Assembly (NCBI GenBank): GCA_037893245.1
Contig: JBAIAA010000738.1
Location: forward strand, 1 to 64,000
DNA: 64,000 bases
Origin: Crossaster papposus
Lineage: Eukaryota > Echinodermata > Asteroidea > Velatida > Solasteridae
Direction of reading: 5' to 3'
Positions 1-13,549 of this stretch are shown piece after piece. Below the pieces are notes generated by a model. It searched no databases. It saw nothing but the letters and a program-made list of their open reading frames with translations, and was not told where the DNA came from. Numbering within the stretch: position 1 is the stretch's first letter; every line of letters starts with the position of its first letter. The position numbers and the translations under genes were made by a program.

Positions 1-297
1 CACACGCGTTTCACATTCGCCATAGGTTTGTGCACACAATCCCCGCCCACAAATAAGGGCATGGAGGAAAGCATGCCCCGGGCAGCTGGGGCTGGGTGTG
101 AGGAGATAGAGGGGGCCTCCAGGATCAAATTGTTAATTTTGCCATACCTAGGAATGGCAAAATTAACAATTTGACCCGGGGCATGCTTTTTTAGTATTTT
201 ATTTCGATTTTCTTCAAAGTTTAACGTTAACACACGCGTTTCACATTCGCCATAGGTTTGTGCACACAATCCCCGCCCACAAATAAGGGCATGGAGG

Positions 298-419
298 AAA
301 GCATGCCCCGGGCAGCTAGGGCTGGGTGTGAGGAGATAGAGGGGGCCTCCAGGATCAAATTGTTAATTTTGCCATTCCTAGGAATGGCAAAATTAACAAT
401 TTGACCCGGGGCATGCTTT
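298..419. repeat. Representative nested dyad of satellite A: 50-bp palindrome beside a 15-bp inverted repeat
   Basis: This is the second unit of the array, used as the type example. The inner palindrome spans 355-404, is perfect over 25 bp per arm and is centred on CCTAGG (AvrII) at 377-382. The outer arms are AAAGCATGCCCCGGG at 298-312 and its exact complement CCCGGGGCATGCTTT at 405-419. The right outer arm directly abuts the palindrome, while 42 bp of purine-rich sequence (313-354) separates the left arm from it. As single-stranded DNA or RNA this could fold into a GC-rich stem enclosing a 42-nt strand and a 25-bp hairpin. Most A units keep the palindrome perfect. A subset (for example 126-173 in unit 1, and the units near 1,072, 6,112, 9,552, 12,304 and 18,498) has one mismatch, CCATACC instead of CCATTCC. 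Confidence 0.95.
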
Positions 420-2499
420 TTTAGTATTTTATTTCGATTTTCTTAAAAGTTTAACGTTAACACACGCGTTTCACATTCGCCATATGTTTGTGCACACAAT
501 CCCCGCCCACAAATAAGGGCATGGAGGAAAGCATGCCCCGGGCAGCTAGGGCTGGGTGTGAGGAGATAGAGGGGGCCTCCAGGATCAAATTGTTAATTTT
601 GCCATTCCTAGGAATGGCAAAATTAACAATTTGACCCGGGGCATGCTTTTTAGTATTTTATTTCGATTTTCTTAAAGGTTTAACGTTAACACACGCGTTT
701 CACATTCGCCATAGGTTTGTGCACGCAATCCCCGCCCACAAATAAGGGCATGGAGGAAAGCATGCCCCGGGCAGCTAGGGCTGGGTGTGAGGAGATAGAG
801 GGGGCCTCCAGGATCAAATTGTTAATTTTGCCATTCCTAGGAATGGCAAAATTAACAATTTGACCCGGGGCATCCTTTTTTAGTATTTTATTTCGATTTT
901 CTTAAAAGTTTAACGTTAACACACGCGTTTCACATTCGCCATATGTTTGTGCACACAATCCCCGCCCACAAATAAGGGCATGGAGGAAAGCATGCCCCGG
1001 GCAGCTAGGGCTGGGTGTGAGGAGATAGAGGGGGCCTCCAGGATCAAATTGTTAATTTTGCCATACCTAGGAATGGCAAAATTAACAATTTGACCCGGGG
1101 CATGCTTTTTTATTATTTTATTTCGATTTTCTTCAAAGTTTAACGTTAACACACGCGTTTCACATTCGCCATAGGTTTGTGCACACAATCCCCGCCCACA
1201 AATAAGGGCATGGAGGAAAGCATGCCCCCGGCAGCTAGGGCTGGGTGTGAGGAGATAGAGGGGGCCTCCAGGATCAAATTGTTAATTTTGCCATTCCTAG
1301 GAATGGCAAAATTAACAATTTGACCCGGGGCATGCTTTTTAGTATTTTATTTCGATTTTCTTAAAGGTTTAACGTTAACACACGCGTTTCACATTCGCCA
1401 TAGGTTTGTGCACACAATCCCCGCCCACAAATAAGGGCATGGAGGAAAGCATGCCCCGGGCAGCTAGGGCTGGGTATGAGGAGATAGAGGGGGCCTCCAG
1501 GATCAAATTGTTAATTTTGCCATTCCTAGGAATGGCAAAATTAACAATTTGACCCGGGGCATGCTTTTTTTAGTATTTTATTTCGATTTTCTTAAAAGTT
1601 TAACGTTAACACACGCGTTTCACATTCGCCATAGGTTTGTGCACACAATCCCCGCCCACAAATAAGGGCATGGAGGAAAGCATGCCCCGGGCAGCTATGG
1701 CTGGGTGTGAGGAGATAGAGGGAGCCTCCAGGATCAAATTGTTAATTTTGCCATTCCTAGGAATGGCAAAATTAACAATTTGACCCGTGGCATGCTTTGG
1801 TAGTATTTTATTTCGATTTTCTTAAAGGTTTAACGTTAACACACGCGTTTCACATTCGCCATAGGTTTGTGCACACAATCCCTGCCCACAAATAAGGGCA
1901 TGGAGGAAAGCATGCCCCGGGCAGCTAGGGCTGGGTGTGAGGAGATAGAGGGGGCCTCCAGGATCAAATTGTTAATTTTGCCATTCCTAGGAATGGCAAA
2001 ATTAACAATTTGACCCGGGGCATGCTTTTTTAGTATTTTATTTCGATTTTCTTAAAAGTTTAACGTTAACACACGCGTTTCACATTCGCCATATGTTTGT
2101 GCACACAATCCCCGCCCACAAATAAGGGCATGGAGGAAAGCATGCCCCGGGCAGCTAGGGCTGGGTGTGAGGAGATAGAGGGGGCCTCCAGGATCAAATT
2201 GTTAATTTTGCCATTCCTAGGAATGGCAAAATTAACAATTTGAGCCGGGGCATGCTTTTTAGTATTTTATTTCGATTTTCTTAAAGGTTTAACGTTAACA
2301 CACGCGTTTCACATTCGCCATAGGTTTGTGCACACAATCCCCGCCCACAAATAAGGGCATGGAGGAAAGCATGCCCCGGGCAGCTAGGGCTGGGTGTGAG
2401 GAGATAGAGGGGGCCTCCAGGATCAAATTGTTAATTTTGTCATTGCTAGGAATGGCAAAATTAACAATTTGACCCGGGGCATGCTTTTTAGTATTTTAT

Positions 2500-4130
2500 T
2501 TCGATTTTCTTAAAGGTTTAACGTTAACACACGCGTTTCACATTCGCCATAGGTTTGTGCACACAATCCCCGCCCACAAATAAGGGCATGGAGGAAAGCA
2601 TGCCCCGGGCAGCTAGGGCTGGGTGTGAGGAGATAGAGGGGGCCTCCAGGATCAAATTGTTAATTTTGCCATTCCTAGGAATGGCAAAATTAACAATATG
2701 ACCCGGGGCATGCTTTTTTAGTATTTTATTTCGATTTTCTTAAAAGTTTAACGTTAACACACGCGTTTCACATTCGCCATAGGTTTGTGCACACAATCCC
2801 CGCCCACAAATAAGGGCATGGAGGAAAGCATGCCCCGGGCAGCTAGGGCTGGGTGTGAGGAGATAGAGGGGGCCTCCAGGATCAAATTGTTAATTTTGCC
2901 ATTCCTAGGAATGGCAAAATTAACAATTTGACCCGGGGCATGCTTTTTTAGTATTTTATTTCGATTTTCTTAAAATTTAACGTTAACACACGCGTTTCAC
3001 ATTCGCCATAGGTTTGTGCACACAATCCCCGCCCACAAATAAGGGCATGGAAGAAAGCATGCCCCGGGCAGCTAGGGCTGGGTGTGAGGAGATAAAGGGG
3101 CCTCCAGGATCAATTTGTTAATTTTGCCATTCCTAGGAATGGCAAAATCAACAATTTGACCCGGGGCATGCTTTTTTTGTATTTTATTTCGATTTTCTTA
3201 AAAGTTTAACGTTAACACACGCGTTTCACATTCGCCATAGGTTTGTGCACACAATCCCCGCCCACAAATAAGGGCATGGAGGAAAGCATGCCCCGGGCAG
3301 CTAGGGCTGGGTGTGAGGAGATAGAGGGGGCCTCCAGGATCAAATTGTTAATTTTGCCATTCCTAGGAATGGCAAAATTAACAATTTGACCCGGGGCATG
3401 CTTTTTAGTATTTTATTTCGATTTTCTTAAAGGTTTAACGTTAACACACGCGTTTCACATTCGCCATAGGTTTGTGCACACAATCCCCGCCCACAAATAA
3501 GGGCATGGAGGAAAGCATGCCCCGGGCAGCTAGGGCTGGGTGTGAGGAGATAGAGGGGGCCTCCAGGATCAAATTGTTAATTTTGCCATTCCTAGGAATG
3601 GCAAAATTAACAATATGACCCGGGGCATGCTTTTTTAGTATTTTATTTCGATTTTCTTAAAAGTTTAACGTTAACACACGCGTTTCACATTCGCCATAGG
3701 TTTGTGCACACAATCCCCGCCCACAAATAAGGGCATGGAGGAAAGCATGCCCCGGGCAGCTAGGGCTGGGTGTGAGGAGATAGAGGGGGCCTCCAGGATC
3801 AAATTGTTAATTTTGCCATTCCTAGGAATGGCAAAATTAACAATTTGACCCGGGGCATGCTTTTTTAGTATTTTATTTCGATTTTCTTAAAATTTAACGT
3901 TAACACACGCGTTTCACATTCGCCATAGGTTTGTGCACACAATCCCCGCCCACAAATAAGGGCATGGAAGAAAGCATGCCCCGGGCAGCTAGGGCTGGGT
4001 GTGAGGAGATAAAGGGGCCTCCAGGATCAATTTGTTAATTTTGCCATTCCTAGGAATGGCAAAATTAACAATTTGACCCGGGGCATGCTTTTTTTGTATT
4101 TTATTTCGATTTTCTTAAAAGTTTAACGTT
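2500..4130 (+). repeat. Higher-order repeat in satellite A: 4-unit duplication, period ~917 bp
   Basis: Two rare variants recur with the same offset. The contracted unit with GATAAAGGGGCCTCC and GGATCAATTTG lies near 3,093 and again near 4,010. The variant AACAATATGACC lies near 2,694 and again near 3,612. The spacing of about 917 bp equals four units. The same contracted unit reappears near 5,615, 9,055, 11,810, 15,020, 16,855, 24,890 and 26,255, so this block is one part of a longer history of segmental copying. The outer limits given are approximate. Confidence 0.8.
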
Positions 4131-7100
4131 AACACACGCGTTTCACATTCGCCATAGGTTTGTGCACACAATCCCCGCCCACAAATAAGGGCATGGAGGA
4201 AAGCATGCCCCGGGCAGCTAGGGCTGGGTGTGAGGAGATAGAGGGGGCCTCCAGGATCAAATTGTTAATTTGCCATACCTAGGAATGGCAAAATTAACAA
4301 TTTGACCCGGGGCATGCTTTTTTAGTATTTTATTTCGATTTTCTTCAAAGTTTAACGTTAACACACGCGTTTCACATTCGCCATAGGTTTGTGCACACAA
4401 TCCCCGCCCACAAATAAGGGCATGGAGGAAAGCATGCCCCGGGCAGCTAGGGCTGGGTGTGAGGAGATAGAGGGGGCCTCCAGGATCAAATTGTTAATTT
4501 TGCCATTCCTAGGAATGGCAAAATTAACAATTTGACCCGGGGCATGCTTTTTAGTATTTTATTTCGATTTTCTTAAAGGTTTAACGTTAACACACGCGTT
4601 TCACATTCGCCATAGGTTTGTGCACACAATCCCCGCCCACAAATAAGGGCATGGAGGAAAGCATGCCCCGGGCAGCTAGGGCTGGGTATGAGGAGATAGA
4701 GGGGGCCTCCAGGATCAAATTGTTAATTTTGCCATTCCTAGGAATGGCAAAATTAACAATTTGACCCGGGGCATGCTTTTTTAGTATTTTATTTCGATTT
4801 TCTTAAAAGTTTAACGTTAACACACGCGTTTCACATTCGCCATAGGTTTGTGCACACAATCCCCGCCCACAAATAAGGGCATGGAGGAAAGCATGCCCCG
4901 GGCAGCTATGGCTGGGTGTGAGGAGATAGAGGGAGCCTCCAGGATCAAATTGTTAATTTTGCCATTCCTAGGAATGGCAAAATTAACAATTTGACCCGGG
5001 GCATGCTTTGGTAGTATTTTATTTCGATTTTCTTAAAGGTTTAACGTTAACACACGCGTTTCACATTCGCCATAGGTTTGTGCACACAATCCCTGCCCAC
5101 AAATAAGGGCATGGAGGAAAGCATGCCCCGGGCAGCTAGGGCTGGGTGTGAGGAGATAGAGGGGGCCTCCAGGATCAAATTGTTAATTTTGCCATTCCTA
5201 GGAATGGCAAAATTAACAATTTGACCCGGGGCATGCTTTTTTAGTATTTTATTTCGATTTTCTTAAAAGTTTAACGTTAACACACGCGTTTCACATTCGC
5301 CATATGTTTGTGCACACAATCCCCGCCCACAAATAAGGGCATGGAGGAAAGCATGCCCCGGGCAGCTAGGGCTGGGTGTGAGGAGATAGAGGGGGCCTCC
5401 AGGATCAAATTGTTAATTTTGCCATTCCTAGGAATGGCAAAATTAACAATTTGACCCGGGGCATGCTTTTTTAGTATTTTATTTCGATTTTCTTAAAATT
5501 TAACGTTAACACACGCGTTTCACATTCGCCATAGGTTTGTGCACACAATCCCCGCCCACAAATAAGGGCATGGAAGAAAGCATGCCCCGGGCAGCTAGGG
5601 CTGGGTGTGAGGAGATAAAGGGGCCTCCAGGATCAATTTGTTAATTTTGCCATTCCTAGGAATGGCAAAATTAACAATTTGACCCGGGGCATGCTTTTTT
5701 TGTATTTTATTTCGATTTTCTTAAAAGTTTAACGTTAACACACGCGTTTCACATTCGCCATAGGTTTGTGCACACAGTCCCCGCCCACAAATAAGGGCAT
5801 GGAGGAAAGCATGCCCCGGGCAGCTAGGGCTGGGTGTGAGGAGATAGAGGGGGCCTCCAGGATCAAATTGTTAATTTTGCCATTCCTAGGAATGGCAAAA
5901 TTAACAATTTGACCCGGGGCATGCTTTTTTAGTATTTTATTTCGATTTTCTTAAAGGTTTAACGTTAACACACGCGTTTCACATTCGCCATAGGTTTGTG
6001 CACACAATCCCCGCCCACAAATAAGGGCATGGAGGAAAGCATGCCCCGGGCAGCTAGGGCTGGGTGTGAGGAGATAGAGGGGGCCTCCAGGATCAAATTG
6101 TTAATTTTGCCATACCTAGGAATGGCAAAATTAACAATTTGACCCGGGGCATGCTTTTTTAGTATTTTATTTCGATTTTCTTCAAAGTTTAACGTTAACA
6201 CACGCGTTTCACATTCGCCATAGGTTTGTGCACACAATCCCCGCCCACAAATAAGGGCATGGAGGAAAGCATGCCCCGGGCAGCTAGGGCTGGGTGTGAG
6301 GAGATAGAGGGGGCCTCCAGGATCAAATTGTTAATTTTGCCATTCCTAGGAATGGCAAAATTAACAATTTGACCCGGGGCATGCTTTTTAGTATTTTATT
6401 TCGATTTTCTTAAAGGTTTAACGTTAACACACGCGTTTCACATTCGCCATAGGTTTGTGCACACAATCCCCGCCCACAAATAAGGGCATGGAGGAAAGCA
6501 TGCCCCGGGCAGCTATGGCTGGGTGTGAGGAGATAGAGGGAGCCTCCAGGATCAAATTGTTAATTTTGCCATTCCTAGGAATGGCAAAATTAACAATTTG
6601 ACCCGGGGCATGCTTTGGTAGTATTTTATTTCGATTTTCTTAAAGGTTTAACGTTAACACACGCGTTTCACATTCGCCATAGGTTTGTGCACACAATCCC
6701 TGCCCACAAATAAGGGCATGGAGGAAAGCATGCCCCGGGCAGCTAGGGCTGGGTGTGAGGAGATAGAGGGGGCCTCCAGGATCAAATTGTTAATTTTACC
6801 ATTCCTAGGAATGGCAAAATTAACAATTTGACCCGGGGCATGCTTTTTTAGTATTTTATTTCGATTTTCTTAAAAGTTTAACGTTAACACACGCGTTTCA
6901 CATTCGCCATATGTTTGTGCACACAATCCCCGCCCACAAATAAGGGCATGGAGGAAAGCATGCCCCGGGCAGCTAGGGCTGGGTGTGAGGAGATAGAGGG
7001 GGCCTCCAGGATCAAATTGTTAATTTTGCCATTCCTAGGAATGGCAAAATTAACAATTTGACCCGGGGCATGCTTTTTAGTATTTTATTTCGATTTTCTT

Positions 7101-7849
7101 AAAGGTTTAACGTTAACACACGCGTTTCACATTCGCCATAGGTTTGTGAACACAATCCCCGCCCACAAATAAGGGCATGGAGGAAAGCATGCCCCGGGCA
7201 GCTAGGGCTGGGTGTGAGGAGATAGAGGGGGCCTCCAGGATCAAATTGTTAATTTTGTCATTCCTAGGAATGGCAAAATTAACAATTTGACCCGGGGCAT
7301 GCTTTTTAGTATTTTATTTCGATTTTCTTAAAGGTTTAACGTTAACACACGCGTTTCACATTCGCCATAGGTTTGTGCACACAATCCCCGCCCACAAATA
7401 AGGGCATGGAGGAAAGCATGCCCCGGGCAGCTAGGGCTGGGTGTGAGGAGATAGAGGGGGCCTCCAGGATCAAATTGTTAATTTTGCCATTCCTAGGAAT
7501 GGCAAAATTAACAATTTGACCCGGGGCATGCTTTTTTAGTATTTTATTTTGATTTTCTTAAAAGTTTAACGTTAACACACGCGTTTCACATTCGCCATAG
7601 GTTTGTGCACACAATCCCCGCCCACAAATAAGGGCATGGAGGAAAGCATGCCCCGGGCAGCTAGGGCTGGGTGTGAGGAGATAGAGGGGGCCTCCAGGAT
7701 CAAATTGTTAATTTTGCCATTCCTAGGAATGGCAAAATTAACAATTTGACCCGGGGCATGCTTTTTTAGTATTTTATTTCGATTTTCTTAAAATTTAACG
7801 TTAACACACGCGTTTCACATTCGCCATAGGTTTGTGCACACAATCCCCG

Positions 7850-10800
7850 CCCACAAATAAGGGCATGGAGGAAAGCATGCCCCGGGCAGCTAGGGCTGGG
7901 TGTGAGGAGATAGAGGGGGCCTCCAGGATCAAATTGTTAATTTTGCCATTCCTAGGAATGGCAAAATTAACAATTTGACCCGGGGCATGCTTTTTTAGTA
8001 TTTTATTTCGATTTTCTTAAAAGTTTAACGTTAACACACGCGTTTCACATTCGCCATATGTTTGTGCACACAATCCCCGCCCACAAATAAGGGCATGGAG
8101 GAAAGCATGCCCCGGGCAGCTAGGGCTGGGTGTGAGGAGATAGAGGGGGCCTCCAGGATCAAATTGTTAATTTTGCCATTCCTAGGAATGGCAAAATTAA
8201 CAATTTGACCCGGGCATGCTTTTTAGTATGTTATTTCGATTTTCTTAAAGGTTTAACGTTAACACACGCGTTTCACATTCGCCATAGGTTTGTGCACACA
8301 ATCCCCGCCCACAAATAAGGGCATGGAGGAAAGCATGCCCCGGGCAGCTAGGGCTGGGTGTGAGGAGATAGAGGGGGCCTCCAGGATCAAATTGTTAATT
8401 TTGTCATTCCTAGGAATGGCAAAATTAACAATTTGACCCGGGGCATGCTTTTTAGTATTTTATTTCGATTTTCTTAAAGGTTTAACGTTAACACACGCGT
8501 TTCACATTCGCCATAGGTTTGTGCACACAATCCCCGCCCACAAATAAGGGCATGGAGGAAAGCATGCCCCGGGCAGCTAGGGCTGGGTGTGAGGAGATAG
8601 AGGGGGCCTCCAGGATCAAATTGTTAATTTTGCCATTCCTAGGAATGGCAAAATTAACAATATGACCCGGGGCATGCTTTTTTAGTATTTTATTTCGATT
8701 TTCTTAAAAGTTTAACGTTAACACACGCGTTTCACATTCGCCATAGGTTTGTGCACACAATCCCCGCCCACAAATAAGGGCATGGAGGAAAGCATGCCCC
8801 GGGCAGCTAGGGCTGGGTGTGAGGAGATAGAGGGGGCCTCCAGGATCAAATTGTTAATTTTGCCATTCCTAGGAATGGCAAAATTAACAATTTGACCCGG
8901 GGCATGCTTTTTTAGTATTTTATTTCGATTTTCTTAAAATTTAACGTTAACACACGCGTTTCACATTCGCCATAGGTTTGTGCACACAATCCCCGCCCAC
9001 AAATAAGGGCATGGAAGAAAGCATGCCCCGGGCAGCTAGGGCTGGGTGTGAGGAGATAAAGGGGCCTCCAGGATCAATTTGTTAATTTTGCCATTCCTAG
9101 GAATGGCAAAATTAACAATTTGACCCGGGGCATGCTTTTTTGTATTTTATTTCGATTTTCTTAAAAGTTTAACGTTAACACACGCGTTTCACATTCGCCA
9201 TAGGTTTGTGCACACAATCCCCGCCCACAAATAAGGGCATGGAGGAAAGCATGCCCCGGGCAGCTAGGGCTGGGTGTGAGGAGATAGAGGGGGCCTCCAG
9301 GATCAAATTGTTAATTTTGCCATTCCTAGGAATGGCAAAATTAACAATTTGACCCGGGGCATGCTTTTTTAGTATTTTATTTCGATTTTCTTAAAGGTTT
9401 AACGTTAACACACGCGTTTCACATTCGCCATAGGTTTGTGCACACAATCCCCGCCCACAAATAAGGGCATGGAGGAAAGCATGCCCCGGGCAGCTAGGGC
9501 TGGGTGTGAGGAGATAGAGAGGGCCTCCAGGATCAAATTGTTAATTTTGCCATACCTAGGAATGGCAAAATTAACAATTTGACCCGGGGCATGCTTTTTT
9601 AGTATTTTATTTCGATTTTCTTCAAAGTTTAACGTTAACACACGCGTTTCACATTCGCCATAGGTTTGTGCACACAATCCCCGCCCACAAATAAGGGCAT
9701 GGAGGAAAGCATGCCCCGGGCAGCTAGGGCTGGGTGTGAGGAGATAGAGGGGGCCTCCAGGATCAAATTGTTAATTTTGCCATTCCTAGGAATGGCAAAA
9801 TTAACAATTTGACCCGGGGCATGCTTTTTTAGTATTTTATTTCGATTTTCTTAAAAGTTTAACGTTAACACACGCGTTTCACATTCGCCATATGTTTGTG
9901 CACACAATCCCCGCCCACAAATAAGGGCATGGAGGAAAGCATGCCCCGGGCAGATAGGGCTGGGTGTGAGGAGATAGAGGGGGCCTCCAGGATCAAATTG
10001 TTAATTTTGCCATTCCTAGGAATGGCAAAATTAACAATTTGACCTGGGGCATGCTTTTTAGTATTTTATTTCGATTTTCTTAAAGGTTTAACGTTAACAC
10101 ACGCGTTTCACATTCGCCATAGGTTTGTGCACACAATCCCCGCCCACAAATAAGGGCATGGAGGAAAGCATGCCCCGGGCAGCTAGGGCTGGGTGTGAGG
10201 AGATAGAGGGGGCCTCCAGGATCAAATTGTTAATTTTGCCATTCCTAGGAATGGCAAAATTAACAATTTGACCCGGGGCATGCTTTTTTAGTATTTTATT
10301 TCGATTTTCTTAAAAGTTTAACGTTAACACACGCGTTTCACATTCGCCATAGGTTTGTGCACACAATCCCCGCCCACAAATAAGGGCATGGAGGAAAGCA
10401 TGCCCCGGGCAGCTAGGGCTGGGTGTGAGGAGATAGAGGGGGCCTCCAGGATCAAATTGTTAATTTTGCCATTCCTAGGAATGGCAAAATTAACAATTTG
10501 ACCCGGGGCATGCTTTTTTAGTATTTTATTTCGATTTTCTTAAAATGTAACGTTAACACACGCGTTTCACATTCGCCATAGGTTTGTGCACACAATCCCC
10601 GCCCACAAATAAGGGCATGGAGGAAAGCATGCCCCGGGCAGCTAGGGCTGGGTGTGAGGAGATAGAGGGGGCCTCCAGGATCAAATTGTTAATTTTGCCA
10701 TTCCTAGGAATGGCAAAATTAACAATTTGACCCGGGGCATGCTTTTTTAGTATTTTATTTCGATTTTCTTAAAAGTTTAACGTTAACACACGCGTTTCAC

Positions 10801-13400
10801 ATTCGCCATATGTTTGTGCACACAATCCCCGCCCACAAATAAGGGCATGGAGGAAAGCATGCCCCGGGCAGCTAGGGCTGGGTGTGAGGAGATAGAGGGG
10901 GCCTCCAGGATCAAATTGTTAATTTTGCCATTCCTAGGAATGGCAAAATTAACAATTTGACCCGGGCATGCTTTTTAGTATGTTATTTCGATTTTCTTAA
11001 AGGTTTAACGTTAACACACGCGTTTCACATTCGCCATAGGTTTGTGCACACAATCCCCGCCCACAAATAAGGGCATGGAGGAAAGCATGCCCCGGGCAGC
11101 TAGGGCTGGGTGTGAGGAGATAGAGGGGGCCTCCAGGATCAAATTGTTAATTTTGTCATTCCTAGGAATGGCAAAATTAACAATTTGACCCGGGGCATGC
11201 TTTTTAGTATTTTATTTCGATTTTCTTAAAGGTTTAACGTTAACACACGCGTTTCACATTCGCCATAGGTTTGTGCACACAATCCCCGCCCACAAATAAG
11301 GGCATGGAGGAAAGCATGCCCCGGGCAGCTAGGGCTGGGTGTGAGGAGATAGAGGGGGCCTCCAGGATCAAATTGTTAATTTTGCCATTCCTAGGAATGG
11401 CAAAATTAACAATATGACCCGGGGCATGCTTTTTTAGTATTTTATTTCGATTTTCTTAAAAGTTTAACGTTAACACACGCGTTTCACATTCGCCATAGGT
11501 TTGTGCACACAATCCCCGCCCACAAATAAGGGCATGGAGGAAAGCATGCCCCGGGCAGCTAGGGCTGGGTGTGAGGAGATAGAGGGGGCCTCCAGGATCA
11601 AATTGTTAATTTTGCCATTCCTAGGAATGGCAAAATTAACAATTTGACCCGGGGCATGCTTTTTTAGTATTTTATTTCGATTTTCTTAAAATTTAACGTT
11701 AACACACGCGTTTCACATTCGCCATAGGTTTGTGCACACAATCCCCGCCCACAAATAAGGGCATGGAAGAAAGCATGCCCCGGGCAGCTAGGGCTGGGTG
11801 TGAGGAGATAAAGGGGCCTCCAGGATCAATTTGTTAATTTTGCCATTCCTAGGAATGGCAAAATTAACAATTTGACCCGGGGCATGCTTTTTTGTATTTT
11901 ATTTCGATTTTCTTAAAAGTTTAACGTTAACACACGCGTTTCACATTCGCCATAGGTTTGTGCACACAATCCCCGCCCACAAATAAGGGCATGGAGGAAA
12001 GCATGCCCCGGGCAGCTAGGGCTGGGTGTGAGGAGATAGAGGGGGCTTCCAGGATCAAATTGTTAATTTTGCCATTCCTAGGAATGGCAAAATTAACAAT
12101 TTGACCCGGGGCATGCTTTTTTAGTATTTTATTTCGATTTTCTTAAAGGTTTAACGTTAACACACGCGTTTCACATTCGCCATAGGTTTGTGCACACAAT
12201 CCCCGCCCACAAATAAGGGCATGGAGGAAAGCATGCCCCGGGCAGCTAGGGCTGGGTGTGAGGAGATAGAGAGGGCCTCCAGGATCAAATTGTTAATTTT
12301 GCCATACCTAGGAATGGCAAAATTAACAATTTGACCCGGGGCATGCTTTTTTAGTATTTTATTTCGATTTTCTTCAAAGTTTAACGTTAACACACGCGTT
12401 TCACATTCGCCATAGGTTTGTGCACACAATCCCCGCCCACAAATAAGGGCATGGAGGAAAGCATGCCCCGGGCAGCTAGGGCTGGGTGTGAGGAGATAGA
12501 GGGGGCCTCCAGGATCAAATTGTTAATTTTGCCATTCCTAAAAATGGCAAAATTAACAATTTGACCCGGGGCATGCTTTTTTAGTATTTTATTTCGATTT
12601 TCTTAAAAGTTTAACGTTAACACACGCGTTTCACATTCGCCATATGTTTGTGCACACAATCCCCGCCCACAAATAAGGGCATGGAGGAAAGCATGCCCCG
12701 GGCAGATAGGGCTGGGTGTGAGGAGATAGAGAGGGCCTCCAGGATCAAATTGTTAATTTTGCCATACCTAGGAATGGCAAAATTAACAATTTGACCCGGG
12801 GCATGCTTTTTTAGTATTTTATTTCGATTTTCTTCAAAGTTTAACGTTAACACACGCGTTTCACATTCGCCATAGGTTTGTGCACACAATCCCCGCCCAC
12901 AAATAAGGGCATGGAGGAAAGCATGCCCCGGGCAGCTAGGGCTGGGTGTGAGGAGATAGAGGGGGCCTCCAGGATCAAATTGTTAATTTTGCCATTCCTA
13001 GGAATGGCAAAATTAACAATTTGACCCGGGGCATGCTTTTTTAGTATTTTATTTCGATTTTCTTAAAAGTTTAACGTTAACACACGCGTTTCACATTCGC
13101 CATATGTTTGTGCACACAATCCCCGCCCACAAATAAGGGCATGGAGGAAAGCATGCCCCGGGCAGATAGGGCTGGGTGTGAGGAGATAGAGGGGGCCTCC
13201 AGGATCAAATTGTTAATTTTGCCATTCCTAGGAATGGCAAAATTAACAATTTGACCTGGGGCATGCTTTTTAGTATTTTATTTCGATTTTCTTAAAGGTT
13301 TAACGTTAACACACGCGTTTCACATTCGCCATAGGTTTGTGCACACAATCCCCGCCCACAAATAAGGGCATGGAGGAAAGCATGCCCCGGGCAGCTAGGG
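7850..13400 (+). repeat. Higher-order repeat in satellite A: 12-unit duplication, period ~2,752 bp
   Basis: Independent markers recur 2,752-2,755 bp apart. A shortened right arm (CCCGGGCATGC with TAGTATGTTATTT) is at 8,211 and 10,963. The contracted GATAAAGG unit is near 9,055 and 11,810. The CCATACC plus TCTTCAAAG unit starts near 9,405 and 12,157. The GCAGATAGGG variant is near 9,951 and 12,704. The two copies are not identical: CCTAAAAATGG near 12,538 occurs only in the second. Its limits are approximate because flanking units share the same background sequence. Confidence 0.85.
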
Positions 13401-13549
13401 CTGGGTGTGAGGAGATAGAGGGGGCCTCCAGGATCAAATTGTTAATTTTGCCATTCCTAGGAATGGCAAAATTAACAATTTGACCCGGGGCATGCTTTTT
13501 TAGTATTTTATTTCGATTTTCTTAAAAGTTTAACGTTAACACACGCGTT

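Noticed and set aside
916-1188. 90-codon minus-strand open frames in satellite A (also at 5,965, 9,405, 12,157, 12,617, 17,202, 18,350 and 26,606)
   Set aside because: They occur only in units where TCTTCAAAG or CCATACC variants happen to remove stops. They have no recognisable domain, and all other copies of the same unit are closed. They read through the palindrome and the arms, so they are by-products of the repeat.
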